Source of the DNA: an uncultured Acidimicrobiales bacterium
GTDB lineage: Bacteria > Actinomycetota > Acidimicrobiia > Acidimicrobiales > SHLQ01
Assembly: GCA_938023735.1 (NCBI GenBank)
Contig: CALJDK010000207.1
Coordinates: forward strand, 1-32,980
Length of the DNA: 32,980 nt
Reading direction: 5' to 3'
In this document: positions 24,070-32,980 of the stretch, piece after piece
Position numbering within the stretch: position 1 is the first letter of the stretch
Layout: every line of letters begins with the position of its first letter
Notes under the pieces: generated by a model
Seen by the model: the letters and a program-made list of their open reading frames with translations, nothing else
Told to the model about the DNA's origin: nothing
Databases searched by the model: none
Translations under genes and position numbers: made by a program

Positions 24070-24679
24070 GTGCGGCTCCTGCCTCATGTGATGCGCCGCT
24101 TTCGCTGTCGCGGTAGGCCTTGAGCAGGCCAGCTGGCATGAACTCATCGGCTTCAAGACCACGGAGTGCCGCGATCTCGTCGGGACGCTTCAGCGCAGCC
24201 AAACCATTGATGGTGGCCCGAGCGACGTTGATGTGGTTCGGCGAGCCAAGCGACTTGCAAAGCACATCGTGGACGCCAGCTTCTTCGAGAATGATGCGAG
24301 CCGCACCGCCGGCGATAACACCGGTACCGGGAGCAGCAGGCTTGAGCAGAACCCGGCCGGCACCCATGATGCCGATAACCGGGTGCACGATGGTTGAGCC
24401 GGCGAGGGGAACATCAAAGACGTTGCGCTTGGCCTCTTCGGTGCCCTTCTGGATAGCCAGTGGGACCTCTTTGGCCTTGCCGTAGCCAAGGCCAACACGG
24501 CCATAGCCATCGCCGATCACCACAAGAGCGGTGAAGGAGAAGCGACGGCCACCCTTGACGACCTTTGCGACACGGTTGATGTTGATGACCCGCGAGTCAC
24601 GAAGAAGGCCAGGGCCCGTTGGGCGCTCGCGCTCTTCACGCTGGTTGCGGTCGTTGCGGTTGTTGCGTTGTTCTGCCAT
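24062..24679 (-). CDS. rpsE: 30S ribosomal protein uS5
   Basis: 205 residues. A charged N-terminal extension rich in Asn/Arg/Glu precedes the dsRNA-binding domain ([18 protein letters not shown]) and the S5 C-terminal domain ([18 protein letters not shown]). It takes part in decoding fidelity. ATG overlaps the rplR stop by one base. Confidence 0.97.
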   Translation of the reverse strand: MAEQRNNRNDRNQREERERPTGPGLLRDSRVININRVAKVVKGGRRFSFTALVVIGDGYGRVGLGYGKAKEVPLAIQKGTEEAKRNVFDVPLAGSTIVHPVIGIMGAGRVLLKPAAPGTGVIAGGAARIILEEAGVHDVLCKSLGSPNHINVARATINGLAALKRPDEIAALRGLEADEFMPAGLLKAYRDSESGASHEAGAAHG

Positions 24680-25041
24680 TAGAACTCCAGTCCACCTTCA
24701 CGGGCGGCGTCGGCGAGTGCAGCGACTCGACCGTGGTAGCGGTATCCGCCGCGGTCGAACACGACCTGGCTGATACCAGCGGATTTTGCCCGCTCGGCCA
24801 GCACGGTGCCGACCTTTGCGGCGGCTTCAGCACTGCTGCTGGAACCGTCGGACACATCGGCCACCGTGCTCGCCGCAGCGAGGGTCACACCGGCGTAGTC
24901 GTCGATGATTTGTGCTTGGATGTGCTTGTTTGAACGGAACACCGAAAGACGGGGACGGCTGGCGTCTCCACGAACCTTTTTGCGTACTCGGCGATGGCGT
25001 CGAATACGTGCCTCACGGCGAACTTTGGCTTTGTCAGTCAT
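24679..25041 (-). CDS. rplR: 50S ribosomal protein uL18
   Basis: 120 residues, binds 5S rRNA. Seen: [28 protein letters not shown] and the end [27 protein letters not shown] at 25039-25041, 21 nt after rplF. Confidence 0.97.
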   Translation of the reverse strand: MTDKAKVRREARIRRHRRVRKKVRGDASRPRLSVFRSNKHIQAQIIDDYAGVTLAAASTVADVSDGSSSSAEAAAKVGTVLAERAKSAGISQVVFDRGGYRYHGRVAALADAAREGGLEF

Positions 25042-25062
25042 ACTTGCCTCTTGTCAGCCCGG

Positions 25063-25602
25063 TTACTTCGCGGCCTTGCCGGCCTTGCGGATGATGTGTT
25101 CGCCGGCGTACTTGATGCCCTTGCCCTTGTAGGGCTCTGGCTTGCGGAGCGAACGAATATCAGCGGCGGTTTGTCCAACCGCCTGCTTGTCGATTCCTGA
25201 AATGAAGATTCGAGTCGGTTCGGGGACTTCGAACTCGACGCCGGCTGGGGCTTTGACCTCGACCGGGTGGCTGAAGCCCAGACTCAAGGTGAGTCCGTCC
25301 TTGCCTTTGGCGGCGGCACGATAACCAACACCAACGATCTCGAGCTCTTTCTTGAAGCCTTCGCTGACCCCGATGATCATGTTGTTGATGAGGGTGCGCG
25401 AAAGGCCGTGGAACGCACGGTTCTCGCGGGTTTCGTCTGGGCGTTCAACGAGGATCTCTTCGCCGTCCTGACGAGCGGTGATACCGCCCGGAAGGTCGAG
25501 CTCAAGTTCGCCTTTGGAACCCTTGACTTTGACGTGCTGTCCGGCGACATTGACGTCGACTCCAGACGGCACGGTGATTGGTTCTTTTCCGATACGTGAC
25601 AT
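25063..25602 (-). CDS. rplF: 50S ribosomal protein uL6
   Basis: 179 residues with two homologous alpha/beta domains. MSRIGKEPITVPSGVDV opens the protein, and LRKPEPYKGKGIKYAGE near the end is the 23S rRNA-binding signature. ATG at 25600-25602, 8 nt after rpsH. Confidence 0.98.
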   Translation of the reverse strand: MSRIGKEPITVPSGVDVNVAGQHVKVKGSKGELELDLPGGITARQDGEEILVERPDETRENRAFHGLSRTLINNMIIGVSEGFKKELEIVGVGYRAAAKGKDGLTLSLGFSHPVEVKAPAGVEFEVPEPTRIFISGIDKQAVGQTAADIRSLRKPEPYKGKGIKYAGEHIIRKAGKAAK

Positions 25603-25610
25603 CGAAACCC

Positions 25611-26015
25611 CTACCAGATGAAGCAGAGGATCTCGCCGCCGAGACGACGCTTGCGCGCTTCCCGGTCGGTCATTAGACCCTTGCTGGTGGATAGAACAGC
25701 GACACCGAGTCCGCCAAGAACACGAGGTGTGGTGCGTGACTTGGAGTACACGCGAAGGCCCGGCTTGGAGACCCGCTCGATACCGGAGATAACTCGGGCA
25801 CGGTCGGGTGAGTACTTCATTTCGATGGTCAGGGTGCTCCCTGGCCGATCGGTGTTGTCGGCAACAGCGAACTCTCGGATGTAACCCTCGTCCTTGAGGA
25901 CGGTGGCAAGAGCTTGCTTTTGCTTCGAGGCAGGCATCGACACGTCGTCGTGCATCGCAACGTTGGCGTTACGGATGCGGGTGAGCATGTCGGCGATTGG
26001 ATCGGTCATTGTCAT
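25611..26015 (-). CDS. rpsH: 30S ribosomal protein uS8
   Basis: 134 residues. [16 protein letters not shown] at the N-terminus and [20 protein letters not shown] at the C-terminus are diagnostic. In enterics uS8 represses the spc operon; no site is evident here. ATG at 26013-26015, with a second ATG two codons later. Confidence 0.98.
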   Translation of the reverse strand: MTMTDPIADMLTRIRNANVAMHDDVSMPASKQKQALATVLKDEGYIREFAVADNTDRPGSTLTIEMKYSPDRARVISGIERVSKPGLRVYSKSRTTPRVLGGLGVAVLSTSKGLMTDREARKRRLGGEILCFIW

Positions 26016-26031
26016 TTTGCTTCGACCTTCC

Positions 26032-26217
26032 TTACCAAGATGCCTTGGTGATACCGGGAATCTCGCCAGCGTGGGCGAGGTCTCGGAGACAGATACGGCA
26101 CAGGCCGAACTTGCGGTACACCGAACGAGGACGACCGCACTTGCGGCAGCGGGTGTATGCCCGAACCTTGTACTTCGGGGTCTTCTGCTGCTTGTTAATG
26201 AGAGCTTTCTTGGCCAT
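26032..26217 (-). CDS. rpsZ: 30S ribosomal protein uS14, zinc form
   Basis: 61 residues with C24, C27, C40 and C43 forming the zinc ribbon (CRKCGRP, CRIC). Ends [10 protein letters not shown]. The ATG overlaps the rplE stop by one base. Confidence 0.97.
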   Translation of the reverse strand: MAKKALINKQQKTPKYKVRAYTRCRKCGRPRSVYRKFGLCRICLRDLAHAGEIPGITKASW

Positions 26218-26801
26218 TACTGGTCCTCCTCCCGCTTGAACGGGAACGCAAAGGCATCGAGCAACGCCCGACCCTCTTCGTCACTCTTTGCAGTGGTGAC
26301 GATGGTGATGTCCATACCCCGAGTGTTGGTGACCTTGTCGTAGTCAATCTCGGGAAAGATGAGCTGTTCGGTAACACCGAACGTGTAGTTTCCGTTGCCG
26401 TCAAAGGACTTGTCGGGAAGACCCCGGAAGTCACGGATACGAGGAATGGCAAGCGAAACGAGCCGGTCGAGGAACTCATACATCCGGTCGCCGCGAAGGG
26501 TTACTTTCGCACCGATGGCCTGGCCCTCACGAAGCTTGAAGTTCGCGATGGATTTCTTGGCCCGGGTAACGACTGGCTTTTGACCAGTGATCGTCGCCAG
26601 GTCGTCGAGTGCACCGTCGAGAAGCTTGGCCTGAGCAACGGCATCGCCGACACCCATGTTGACCACGATCTTGTCGAGCTTGGGGACCTGCATGATGTTG
26701 TCGAGCCCGAGGGTCTCTTTGAGCCCGTCGCGCAACTCGTCGTTGTACCTGACTCGCAGGCGCGGCGGAAATGTAGTTTCGGGAGAGAGTGTCTCAGCCA
26801 T
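26217..26801 (-). CDS. rplE: 50S ribosomal protein uL5
   Basis: 194 residues, binds 5S rRNA and contacts the P-site tRNA. Seen: [41 protein letters not shown], and [18 protein letters not shown] 26799-26801 is chosen over a longer frame because it overlaps the rplX end by just 8 nt (GATGGCTGAG) and matches the family length. Confidence 0.96.
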   Translation of the reverse strand: MAETLSPETTFPPRLRVRYNDELRDGLKETLGLDNIMQVPKLDKIVVNMGVGDAVAQAKLLDGALDDLATITGQKPVVTRAKKSIANFKLREGQAIGAKVTLRGDRMYEFLDRLVSLAIPRIRDFRGLPDKSFDGNGNYTFGVTEQLIFPEIDYDKVTNTRGMDITIVTTAKSDEEGRALLDAFAFPFKREEDQ

Positions 26802-27108
26802 CGATATCGGCTCCAGTGCGCTTACAAATGCGGATCTTCTTGCCGTCGCCGTCGAAGCGGTACCCAACGCGAGTTGGTTTGCCGTCGGCGGGGCTGAGGA
26901 TCGCTACTACCGAAACCGGCAGCGGCATGTCTTTGTCGATAATGCCGCCCTGCTGAATCTGCTGGGTGGGCTTTTGGTGCTTCTTGGCGATGTTTGCGCC
27001 ATCAACAATGACGGTGCCTTTGGCAGGGAAAGCGAACATAACTTCGCCCTCATGGCCTCTGTCCTTGCCGGACAGCACGCGCACCTTGTCGCCTTTTTTG
27101 ATCTTCAT
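26794..27108 (-). CDS. rplX: 50S ribosomal protein uL24
   Basis: 104 residues with the KOW motif [18 protein letters not shown] and [20 protein letters not shown]. One of the first assembly proteins of the large subunit. The ATG abuts the rplN stop. Confidence 0.97.
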   Translation of the reverse strand: MKIKKGDKVRVLSGKDRGHEGEVMFAFPAKGTVIVDGANIAKKHQKPTQQIQQGGIIDKDMPLPVSVVAILSPADGKPTRVGYRFDGDGKKIRICKRTGADIDG

Positions 27109-27477
27109 TTAGAGGACCTCCGGAGCGAGCGAAACAATTCGCATGAACTTCTTGTCGCGCAGCTCACGACCGACCGGGCCAAAGATGCGGGTTCCGCGTG
27201 GCTGGTTCTGTTCGTTGATGAGCACCGCAGCGTTCTCGTCGAAACGGATGTAAGAACCGTCGGGACGACGCTTCTCTTTCTTGGTGCGGACGACGACGCA
27301 CTTGACGACCTCGCCCTTTTTGACCTGAGCGCCCGGAATTGCGGACTTGACGGTGGCAACGAAGATGTCGCCGACCGAGGCATAGCGGCGCTTGGATCCG
27401 CCGAGCACCTTGATGCAGAGGACCTCTTTGGCGCCCGAGTTGTCGGCAACCCGAAGCCGTGATTCTTGTTGGATCAT
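27109..27477 (-). CDS. rplN: 50S ribosomal protein uL14
   Basis: 122 residues: [51 protein letters not shown], ending SLAPEVL. Forms the inter-subunit bridge and the silencing-factor site. ATG at 27475-27477. Confidence 0.98.
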   Translation of the reverse strand: MIQQESRLRVADNSGAKEVLCIKVLGGSKRRYASVGDIFVATVKSAIPGAQVKKGEVVKCVVVRTKKEKRRPDGSYIRFDENAAVLINEQNQPRGTRIFGPVGRELRDKKFMRIVSLAPEVL

Positions 27478-27486
27478 CGGGAGCCT

Positions 27487-27780
27487 CTACTTTGCCCGCT
27501 CGAGGATCTCTTGGATCCTCCAGCGCTTCTTCTTCGACAGCGGGCGGGTCTCGACAATGCGAACCCGGTCGCCAACGTTGAGCGTGTTCTCTTCGTCGTG
27601 GACGTAGAGCTTGGTGGTGCGCTGCATGGTCTTGGCGTAGCGGCGGTGCCGTACCCGGTCGACCGATGCGACGACCGCAGTCTTTTCCATGCCGTTGGAG
27701 ACGACGAGGCCCTCGCGTACTTTGCGGGGGTTCTCGCGTGCTTCGCTAACAGCTGGAGTGGTTTCGGTTGCGTCTGACAT
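27487..27780 (-). CDS. rpsQ: 30S ribosomal protein uS17
   Basis: 97 residues. A Thr/Glu-rich N-terminal extension of about 20 residues precedes the OB-fold core with KVREGLVVSNGMEKTAVVAS and GDRVRIVETRPLSKKKRW. ATG overlaps the rpmC stop by one base. Confidence 0.96.
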   Translation of the reverse strand: MSDATETTPAVSEARENPRKVREGLVVSNGMEKTAVVASVDRVRHRRYAKTMQRTTKLYVHDEENTLNVGDRVRIVETRPLSKKKRWRIQEILERAK

Positions 27781-27998
27781 TATTCGCTCCCCTCGAGAGC
27801 TTCAGCCTTGGCGATCTCGCGCGAGCGGAGCTCGGTGAGGACACGGGCGACATCGCGCTTTACCTGCTTGATGCGGGTGTAGTTGTCGAGCTGTCCGGTG
27901 ACGTTTTGGAACCGGAGGTTAAACAGCTCTTCTTTGGTTTCGTCGAGGCGCTGAAGCAAGTCGGCGTCTGCGAGTTCGGCAAGAGTTTTCTCGGCCAT
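27780..27998 (-). CDS. rpmC: 50S ribosomal protein uL29
   Basis: 72 residues from ATG 27996-27998: KTLAELADADLLQRLDETKE, then LFNLRFQNVTGQLDNYTRIK. A long two-helix protein at the tunnel exit. A longer frame to 28034 would overlap rplP and is not needed. Confidence 0.95.
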   Translation of the reverse strand: MAEKTLAELADADLLQRLDETKEELFNLRFQNVTGQLDNYTRIKQVKRDVARVLTELRSREIAKAEALEGSE

Positions 27999-28000
27999 GG

Positions 28001-28417
28001 CTAGAATCCCTCGTCTCGTTCGATGAAGCGGCACTTGATCGGCAGCTTCTGGATTGCACGGTCGATGGCTTCGCGAGCCACCTGCTCATCGCTGTAGGAC
28101 AGCTCGAAAAGGACACGTCCGGGCTTGACGACAGCGACCCAGCGCTCCGGGTTACCTTTGCCGGATCCCATGCGGGTTTCGGCTGGCTTCTCGGTAACGG
28201 GCTTGTCGGGGAAGACGTTGATCCAGACCTTTCCGCCACGCTTGATGTGACGGGTCATGGCAATACGTGCGGCTTCGATCTGACGGGCGGTGATCCAGCC
28301 GGGCTCGAGAGCCTGAAGGCCGTAATCGCCGAACGTAACGTTGTCGCCACCCTTGGCCATGCCGCGGGTACGACCACGATGGTGCTTTCGGTGCGCAACT
28401 TTCTTGGGCATCAACAT
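28001..28417 (-). CDS. rplP: 50S ribosomal protein uL16
   Basis: 138 residues: [59 protein letters not shown]. Helps position tRNA near the A site. ATG at 28415-28417, 12 nt after rpsC. Confidence 0.98.
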   Translation of the reverse strand: MLMPKKVAHRKHHRGRTRGMAKGGDNVTFGDYGLQALEPGWITARQIEAARIAMTRHIKRGGKVWINVFPDKPVTEKPAETRMGSGKGNPERWVAVVKPGRVLFELSYSDEQVAREAIDRAIQKLPIKCRFIERDEGF

Positions 28418-28429
28418 GTCAGTGCCTCC

Positions 28430-29335
28430 TCAGTCTCCGTCGCCAGGACGGAAGTTGGGAGTCTCGTGGGACTCGCGGGTAGTGCGCTCGATGGCTTCTT
28501 CTTCGGCGAGAAGCTTTTCGAATTCGGGATCGGCCTCTTTGACCAGAGGCGCAAGCTCTTCGGGGTTGACCTCGGCTTCAGGAGCAGCAGCTCGTGGCGC
28601 AGCAGAGGAAACGACCTTGCGGGGCTTGGTTTGTCCGCTGGTTTCGCCAACAGCCATTGCGGCCTCTTTGGCGATCTTGTCGGCGGCGTTGGTTTTGTAG
28701 GGAAGGATGTCGCCCTTGTAGATCCACACCTTGACGCCAATACGGCCATAGGTGGTGTGGGCCTCGCGGAAGCCGTAGTCGATGTCGGCACGCAGGGTGT
28801 GCAGCGGGACTCGACCTTCGCGGTACCACTCGGAGCGACTCATTTCGGAACCGCCGAGGCGACCCGAGGTCTGCACTCGAATACCGAGAGCGCCGGCTTT
28901 CTGAGCGTTCTGCACCGCACGCTTCATGGCCCGACGGAAGGCAACCCGGTTGATCAGCTGATCGGCAACGCCCTGGGCGATAAGAGCAGCATCGAGTTCG
29001 GGCTGCTTGATCTCCTGGATGTTGAGCTGGACCTTGTTGTTACCGGTGATCTCGGTAAGCGACTTGCGGAGCTCATCGGCTTGGGCGCCACGGCGACCAA
29101 TGACGATTCCCGGACGAGCCGTGTGCACGTCGACGCGAAGCGAGTTGATCTTGCGCTCTACTTCGATACGGCTGATTGCCGCATGGGGAAGCTCGGTCAT
29201 GATGGCATCGCGGATTTTCCAATCCTCGATGACAAAGTCGGCGTATTCGCCGCGGTCGGCGTACCAGCGCGATTTCCAACCAAATTCCTGGTTGGCGCCG
29301 ATGCGGAATCCGTAGGGATGTACTTTTTGGCCCAT
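28430..29335 (-). CDS. rpsC: 30S ribosomal protein uS3, long C-terminal tail
   Basis: 301 residues against about 233 in E. coli. KH domain with [16 protein letters not shown] (the GxxG loop), then the S3 C-terminal domain ([20 protein letters not shown]). From about residue 215 there is an Ala/Glu-rich extension ending NFRPGDGD. Long uS3 tails occur in actinobacteria. ATG overlaps the rplV stop by one base (TGATG). Confidence 0.97.
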   Translation of the reverse strand: MGQKVHPYGFRIGANQEFGWKSRWYADRGEYADFVIEDWKIRDAIMTELPHAAISRIEVERKINSLRVDVHTARPGIVIGRRGAQADELRKSLTEITGNNKVQLNIQEIKQPELDAALIAQGVADQLINRVAFRRAMKRAVQNAQKAGALGIRVQTSGRLGGSEMSRSEWYREGRVPLHTLRADIDYGFREAHTTYGRIGVKVWIYKGDILPYKTNAADKIAKEAAMAVGETSGQTKPRKVVSSAAPRAAAPEAEVNPEELAPLVKEADPEFEKLLAEEEAIERTTRESHETPNFRPGDGD

Positions 29336-29982
29336 CAGGCGTCTTCCTCGGTGGTGGCTTCTGATCCTGCTTCGTCTGCGGCTGCATCTTCGGCAGCATC
29401 ATCTGCGGCGGCAGCTACGGGTGCGGCTGCTGCTTCTTCGTCGCCATGATCGTGGTCGTGGTCATGATCGTGATTGTGATCGTGCTCTTCGGCTTCGGCC
29501 TTGGCGTCGGCGGCGTCACGGCTCTTCTGGACCCGGTCGCGGCGTGATGCTGCAGCGGTGGAGCGAGAGCTGGAACCCTTGGCGGCTTCGCTGGTGCGAA
29601 TCACGTCGAGCTCTTCGGGGCTGTACTGGCTCACGATGATCGTGATGTGGCACGTACGCTTGCGAATACGGGTAGCGCGGCCACGAGCACGGGGACGCCA
29701 GCGCTTGAGCGTTGGGCCTTCATCGGCGTAGCAGGCCGACACGTAGAGCTCTTCGGCGTCGAGGCCATCGTTGTGCTCGGCGTTCGCGACTGCGGAATCG
29801 AGCAACTTGGCAACCGGTTCGGCGATGCCACGGTCGGAGAACTCAAGGATCTCCGACGCTCGGGCGTAGGACTCGTTACGGATGAGGTTGAGAACCTCGC
29901 GGGCCTTGTAGGCCGAAGCACGAACGTATTTGACCTGGGCACGGGTGCCTGGACGCTCGTTGGTCTTGGTTCCAAATGCCAT
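29335..29982 (-). CDS. rplV: 50S ribosomal protein uL22 with His/Asp-rich acidic C-terminal extension
   Basis: 215 residues; a typical uL22 is 110-130. Core 1-120: [17 protein letters not shown], the tunnel-lining hairpin [20 protein letters not shown] and CHITIIVSQ. After a Ser/Arg linker comes a tail with seven alternating His (167-179, [13 protein letters not shown]) and then an Ala/Asp/Glu-rich end. The His run could bind Zn, Ni or other metals; that is inference. The tail is in frame, and the stop overlaps the rpsC start. Confidence 0.95.
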   Translation of the reverse strand: MAFGTKTNERPGTRAQVKYVRASAYKAREVLNLIRNESYARASEILEFSDRGIAEPVAKLLDSAVANAEHNDGLDAEELYVSACYADEGPTLKRWRPRARGRATRIRKRTCHITIIVSQYSPEELDVIRTSEAAKGSSSRSTAAASRRDRVQKSRDAADAKAEAEEHDHNHDHDHDHDHGDEEAAAAPVAAAADDAAEDAAADEAGSEATTEEDA

Positions 29983-30260
29983 TAGCGACGCGCTCCACGC
30001 TCTTGTCCGGCATGGAACCGGAAGGTGCGGGTAGGAGCGAACTCACCAAGCTTGTGACCAACCATGGCTTCGGTGATGTACACCGGCACATGCTTGCGAC
30101 CGTCGTGAACAGCCAACGTGTGGCCGATCATCTCGGGAATGATGGTGGAGCGACGCGACCAGGTCTTCACAACCTGCTTGCTGCCGGCGTCGTTGAGTGC
30201 ATCGACCTTCTTGAGAAGGTGATCGTCGACGAACGGGCCCTTTTTGAGACTTCTTGGCAT
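29982..30260 (-). CDS. rpsS: 30S ribosomal protein uS19
   Basis: 92 residues: [39 protein letters not shown], and [14 protein letters not shown]. Head protein near the A site. The rplV start overlaps its stop (TAATG). ATG at 30258-30260. Confidence 0.98.
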   Translation of the reverse strand: MPRSLKKGPFVDDHLLKKVDALNDAGSKQVVKTWSRRSTIIPEMIGHTLAVHDGRKHVPVYITEAMVGHKLGEFAPTRTFRFHAGQERGARR

Positions 30261-30265
30261 AGCTA

Positions 30266-31102
30266 CTACCTCCGCGATCCGCGGGTACGGCGACGGCGAA
30301 CAATCATCTTCGAAGACGCCTTCTTCTGGTTACGAGTACGCATTTCAGGCTTGCCCCAAGGTGACACCGGATGGCGACCACCCGAGGTCTTACCTTCACC
30401 ACCACCGTGGGGGTGATCGACCGGGTTCATGGCAACACCACGGGTTTGGGGGCGAACGCCCTTCCAGCGGTTACGGCCGGCTTTACCGATCTTGATGAGC
30501 TCATGCTCGGAGTTACCAACGGTGCCAATGGTGGCCACACAGTCGATGGGAACTCGACGCATTTCGGTGCTGGGCAGACGAAGGATGGCGAAGTCGCCAT
30601 CCTTGGCTACCAACTGCACGCTTGAACCTGCGGTGCGGGCCATCTTGCCACCGCCGCCGGGCTGAAGCTCGACGTTGTGGATAACGGTACCGACCGGGAT
30701 ATAGCGGACGGGCATGGCGTTTCCGGGACGAATCTCGGAGCCTTGGCCGTTCTGGAGCTTGTCGCCAACGCCGACACCTTCGGGAGCGAGGACGTAGGAC
30801 TTGTGTCCGTCGTGGTAGTGAAGGAGCAAAATGCGACAGCTGCGGTTGGGGTCGTACTCGACCGCGGCCACCGTTGCCGGAATACCGTTCTTGTTCCGTC
30901 GGAAGTCAATCTGGCGGTACTTCTGCTTGTGGCCGCCACCCTTGTGACGGGCAGTCTTGCGACCGTTGTTGTTTCGTCCACCGGTTTGGTTGTTGGCGTT
31001 GATGAGCGAACGTTCCGGCTTGGTCTTGGTGATTTCGGAGAAATCGCTGACGGTTTGGAACCGGCGACCAGGACTTGTGGGCTTGCGTTTACGAAGGGCC
31101 AT
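30266..31102 (-). CDS. rplB: 50S ribosomal protein uL2
   Basis: 278 residues from ATG 31100-31102 ([15 protein letters not shown]), favoured over an upstream frame start that would run into the rplW 3' end. Contains the RNA-binding domain and the highly conserved [20 protein letters not shown] loop near the peptidyl transferase centre. It lies 4 nt after rplW. Confidence 0.98.
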   Translation of the reverse strand: MALRKRKPTSPGRRFQTVSDFSEITKTKPERSLINANNQTGGRNNNGRKTARHKGGGHKQKYRQIDFRRNKNGIPATVAAVEYDPNRSCRILLLHYHDGHKSYVLAPEGVGVGDKLQNGQGSEIRPGNAMPVRYIPVGTVIHNVELQPGGGGKMARTAGSSVQLVAKDGDFAILRLPSTEMRRVPIDCVATIGTVGNSEHELIKIGKAGRNRWKGVRPQTRGVAMNPVDHPHGGGEGKTSGGRHPVSPWGKPEMRTRNQKKASSKMIVRRRRTRGSRR

Positions 31103-31106
31103 TGTT

Positions 31107-31397
31107 CTAGACCTCGAACAGATCGATCGTGTCACCCTCAGCGAGGGTGATCATTGCACGCTTCACCGTGGCTCGAGTGCCGTAGGTGAAGTTGCGGCGG
31201 TTGCGCTTGCGCTTGCCCTTGCGGTTCAGGGTGTTGACCTTGGTGACCTTCACGTCGAAGATCGCCTCAACGGCCTGCTTGATTTCGGGCTTGGTGGAAT
31301 CGGGGTGCACAACAAAGGTGTAAACGTTGCGTTCGAGCTGGGCGTAGCTCTTTTCCGAAACAACCGGCTCGATGATGACATCGCGGGGGTCGTTCAT
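31107..31397 (-). CDS. rplW: 50S ribosomal protein uL23
   Basis: 96 residues: [39 protein letters not shown]. Docking site for trigger factor and SRP at the tunnel exit. ATG overlaps the rplD stop (ATGA). Confidence 0.97.
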   Translation of the reverse strand: MNDPRDVIIEPVVSEKSYAQLERNVYTFVVHPDSTKPEIKQAVEAIFDVKVTKVNTLNRKGKRKRNRRNFTYGTRATVKRAMITLAEGDTIDLFEV

Positions 31398-32092
31398 TCT
31401 TCTTCTCCGTTCGCTGTGCTCGCTGCGCTCGCGTCTGGCGTGTCTTCTGCGGCGTCATCAGCTGCACTGGCCTTGGCTGGAGCGTCCAACGTTGGCACGG
31501 TGTCTTGACTGAAGATGATGTAGTCAGCGACAAGCACGTCGTAGGCGTTGAGTTCGCCGGGCGAAATCACGTGCACCGACGGGATGTTACGGAAGCTCAA
31601 CCAGGTGTTCTTGTCGTCGACATCGACAACGACGAGCGAACGACCCTCGACACCGAGCGCCTCGAGAACAGCAACACCGTTCTTGGTCTTGGGTGCATCG
31701 AAAGGCCACGTATCGACCACGATGACCTTGTCTTCGGCGGCCCGGTCGCTCAGCGCCGAACGCAGAGCAAGCTTGACCATCTTTTTCGGGGTCTTTTGTT
31801 TGTAGGAGCGGGGCTTGGGCCCAAGGGCCACGCCGCCTCCACGCCACTGCGGCGAACGGGTCGAGCCCTGACGAGCACGGCCGGTGCCTTTCTGACGCCA
31901 TGGCTTTGCGCCACCGCCAGCTACCTCAGCGCGGGTCTTGGTGCTCTGCGTGCCAGCACGACGGGCAGCAAGCTGCGCCGTGACGACCTGGTGCATCAGC
32001 GGAACGTTTGGCTCAAGGCCGAAGATCTCATCGGAAAGATCGACCTTGCCCGAGTCGTTACCGGCTGCGGACTTCATGGTGATCGAGGCCAC
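31394..32092 (-). CDS. rplD: 50S ribosomal protein uL4 with acidic C-terminal tail
   Basis: 232 residues. The tunnel loop [22 protein letters not shown] (about 60-85) is diagnostic. The normal fold ends near [16 protein letters not shown]; an Ala/Asp/Glu tail of about 25 residues follows ([13 protein letters not shown]), similar in composition to the uL22 tail. The start is GTG at 32090-32092, overlapping the rplC stop (TAGTG); ATG at residue 6 is an alternative. In enterics uL4 represses the S10 operon. Confidence 0.96.
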   Translation of the reverse strand: MASITMKSAAGNDSGKVDLSDEIFGLEPNVPLMHQVVTAQLAARRAGTQSTKTRAEVAGGGAKPWRQKGTGRARQGSTRSPQWRGGGVALGPKPRSYKQKTPKKMVKLALRSALSDRAAEDKVIVVDTWPFDAPKTKNGVAVLEALGVEGRSLVVVDVDDKNTWLSFRNIPSVHVISPGELNAYDVLVADYIIFSQDTVPTLDAPAKASAADDAAEDTPDASAASTANGEEE

Positions 32093-32766
32093 TATGAACC
32101 ACCCTTGATTGCGTTGCGGACGACAACGGTGCCGCCCTTGGGGCCGGGTACGGCGCCCTTGACGAGAAGAAGATCGCGCTCGGCATCGGTCTTGACGACC
32201 TCAAGGTTCAAGGTGGTGACTTTCTCGCCACCCATCCGGCCTGGCATCTTCTTGCCTTTGAAAATACGGGCTGGCGTGGCGCACTGGCCAACGGCACCCG
32301 GCTTGCGGTGCACCTTGTGCGCACCGTGGCTGGCGCGCTGGCCAGCAAAGTTATGCCGCTTCATCGCACCGGCAAATCCTTTGCCTCGGCTCACGGCAGT
32401 CACGTCGATCTTGTCGCCGTCGGCGAAGAGACTTTCGCCCTCTTCCTCGCCTTCGCCGGCGGTGCCAACCGAGATCTCCTGGCCAATTTCATACTCGGAG
32501 ACATCGTCCATGCGGAGCTCGAGGAGCTTCTCGCCCGGGGCAACGCCTGCCTTGTCGAAGTGACCGGCCTCGGGCTTGGAAAGCTTGGTGGCTTTCACGT
32601 CGCCAAAGGTGACCTGCAGGGCACTGTATCCATCGGTATCTGGGCGCTTGATTTGCACGACACGGAGAGGAGAGACCGAAAGCACGGTCACCGGGACGAT
32701 GCGGTTCTCGTCATCCCATATCTGTGTCATGCCTACCTTGCGGCCGACAATCGCTTTGTTAGTCAT
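32092..32766 (-). CDS. rplC: 50S ribosomal protein uL3
   Basis: 224 residues from ATG 32764-32766: AIVGRKVGMTQIWDDENRIV, then GKGFAGAMKRHNFAGQRASH, PGRMGGEKVTTLNLEVV. An acidic insert (about 115-125, GEGEEEGES) sits mid-protein. A longer frame to 32883 is rejected because it runs through the structured leader and has no homology. The Shine-Dalgarno is weak (GAAAG). Confidence 0.97.
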   Translation of the reverse strand: MTNKAIVGRKVGMTQIWDDENRIVPVTVLSVSPLRVVQIKRPDTDGYSALQVTFGDVKATKLSKPEAGHFDKAGVAPGEKLLELRMDDVSEYEIGQEISVGTAGEGEEEGESLFADGDKIDVTAVSRGKGFAGAMKRHNFAGQRASHGAHKVHRKPGAVGQCATPARIFKGKKMPGRMGGEKVTTLNLEVVKTDAERDLLLVKGAVPGPKGGTVVVRNAIKGGS

Positions 32767-32860
32767 CGCGAACTTTCGGTGTTTCACGCGAACGCTCCGC
32801 ACGGGCACATGCTTAGAAAAACACGCACCACAGCGGAGCGAAGATTCGGTTGTGCCACCT
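32767..32860 (-). promoter_or_regulatory. Structured leader upstream of rplC
   Basis: Minus-strand RNA forms a perfect 8-bp stem CGCTCCGC/GCGGAGCG (32833-32840 with 32793-32800). Inside it GGTGCGTG pairs with CATGTGCC (32822-32829 with 32804-32811) using three G-U wobbles around a U-rich 10-nt loop. The wobbles pair only in RNA from this strand. Its position before rplC-rplD recalls S10-operon leaders that bind uL4; that role is inference. Confidence 0.4.
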
Positions 32861-32939
32861 GGTTCCCTGCCGTCTTGCAGCAACGGGCCTGGATGGACTT
32901 CGGTTGTTTCTCACCAAACTAAGAGATCTAGCTCGGTGT

Positions 32940-32960
32940 TGCAGCAAAAACGCTGCTGCA
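32940..32960. other. Stem-loop at the right edge of the window
   Basis: TGCAGCA (32940-32946) and TGCTGCA (32954-32960) form a perfect 7-bp stem with a 7-nt loop. No rpsJ coding sequence is visible from here to 32980 or back to rplC. It may be the end of an upstream gene's transcript or part of the rplC leader. Confidence 0.35.
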
Positions 32961-32980
32961 CAGAAGAGATCACCCTATCG

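Overview
The window is a compact, moderately GC-rich housekeeping region from an actinobacterium. The best guess is Acidimicrobiia (Ilumatobacter-like): the ribosomal superoperon order is actinobacterial, adenylate kinase has a short lid, bS14 is the zinc form, there is a deazaflavin (F420)-type nitroreductase, and the cell-wall and cofactor genes glmM, glmS, acpS, nnrD and alr lie downstream of rplM-rpsI. The lineage is inferred from gene order and protein character, not from a search.

Layout, left to right. Positions 1-9193 are all on the minus strand and are transcribed right to left: rplM-rpsI-glmM-glmS-lipoprotein-acpS-nnr-alr, then the first 15 codons of a DUF3524/queuosine-mannosyltransferase-like gene. 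Here glmS encodes an 1142-residue GlmS, almost twice the usual size, with all active-site positions in register around several insertions. Positions 9300-13930 carry two plus-strand genes for secreted proteins, inserted between rplM and truA, which are normally adjacent. One is a beta-propeller protein with Ig-like and Cys-bracketed FN3-like repeats. The other joins thrombospondin type 3 repeats, a Pro/Glu/Lys stalk and RTX repeats. The island carries scars: a collapsed truA copy and an exact 24-nt repeat shared by the propeller gene and the 3' end of the working truA.

Positions 13934-18726 hold truA (-), an F420-type nitroreductase (+), and the alpha operon rplQ-rpoA-rpsD-rpsK-rpsM-rpmJ-infA (-). 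The IF1 gene infA appears to start at CTG. Positions 18903-21285 hold a response regulator/histidine kinase pair (+) and a DtxR/MntR-type repressor (-), where map would be expected between infA and adk. Positions 21352-32766 are the spc and S10 operons on the minus strand, from adk and secY back to rplC, with many 1-nt stop/start overlaps. Upstream of rplC (32767-32980) there is no rpsJ within view, but there is a structured leader.

The minus-strand genes build the ribosome, RNA polymerase alpha, the Sec channel and cell-wall precursors. The plus-strand genes are accessory: surface proteins, redox and signalling. The main points for a second look are the giant GlmS, the truA duplication scar, the CTG start of infA, the structured leaders before rplM and rplC, a hairpin just upstream of the glmS Shine-Dalgarno, and His/Asp-rich or acidic tails on uL22 and uL4.
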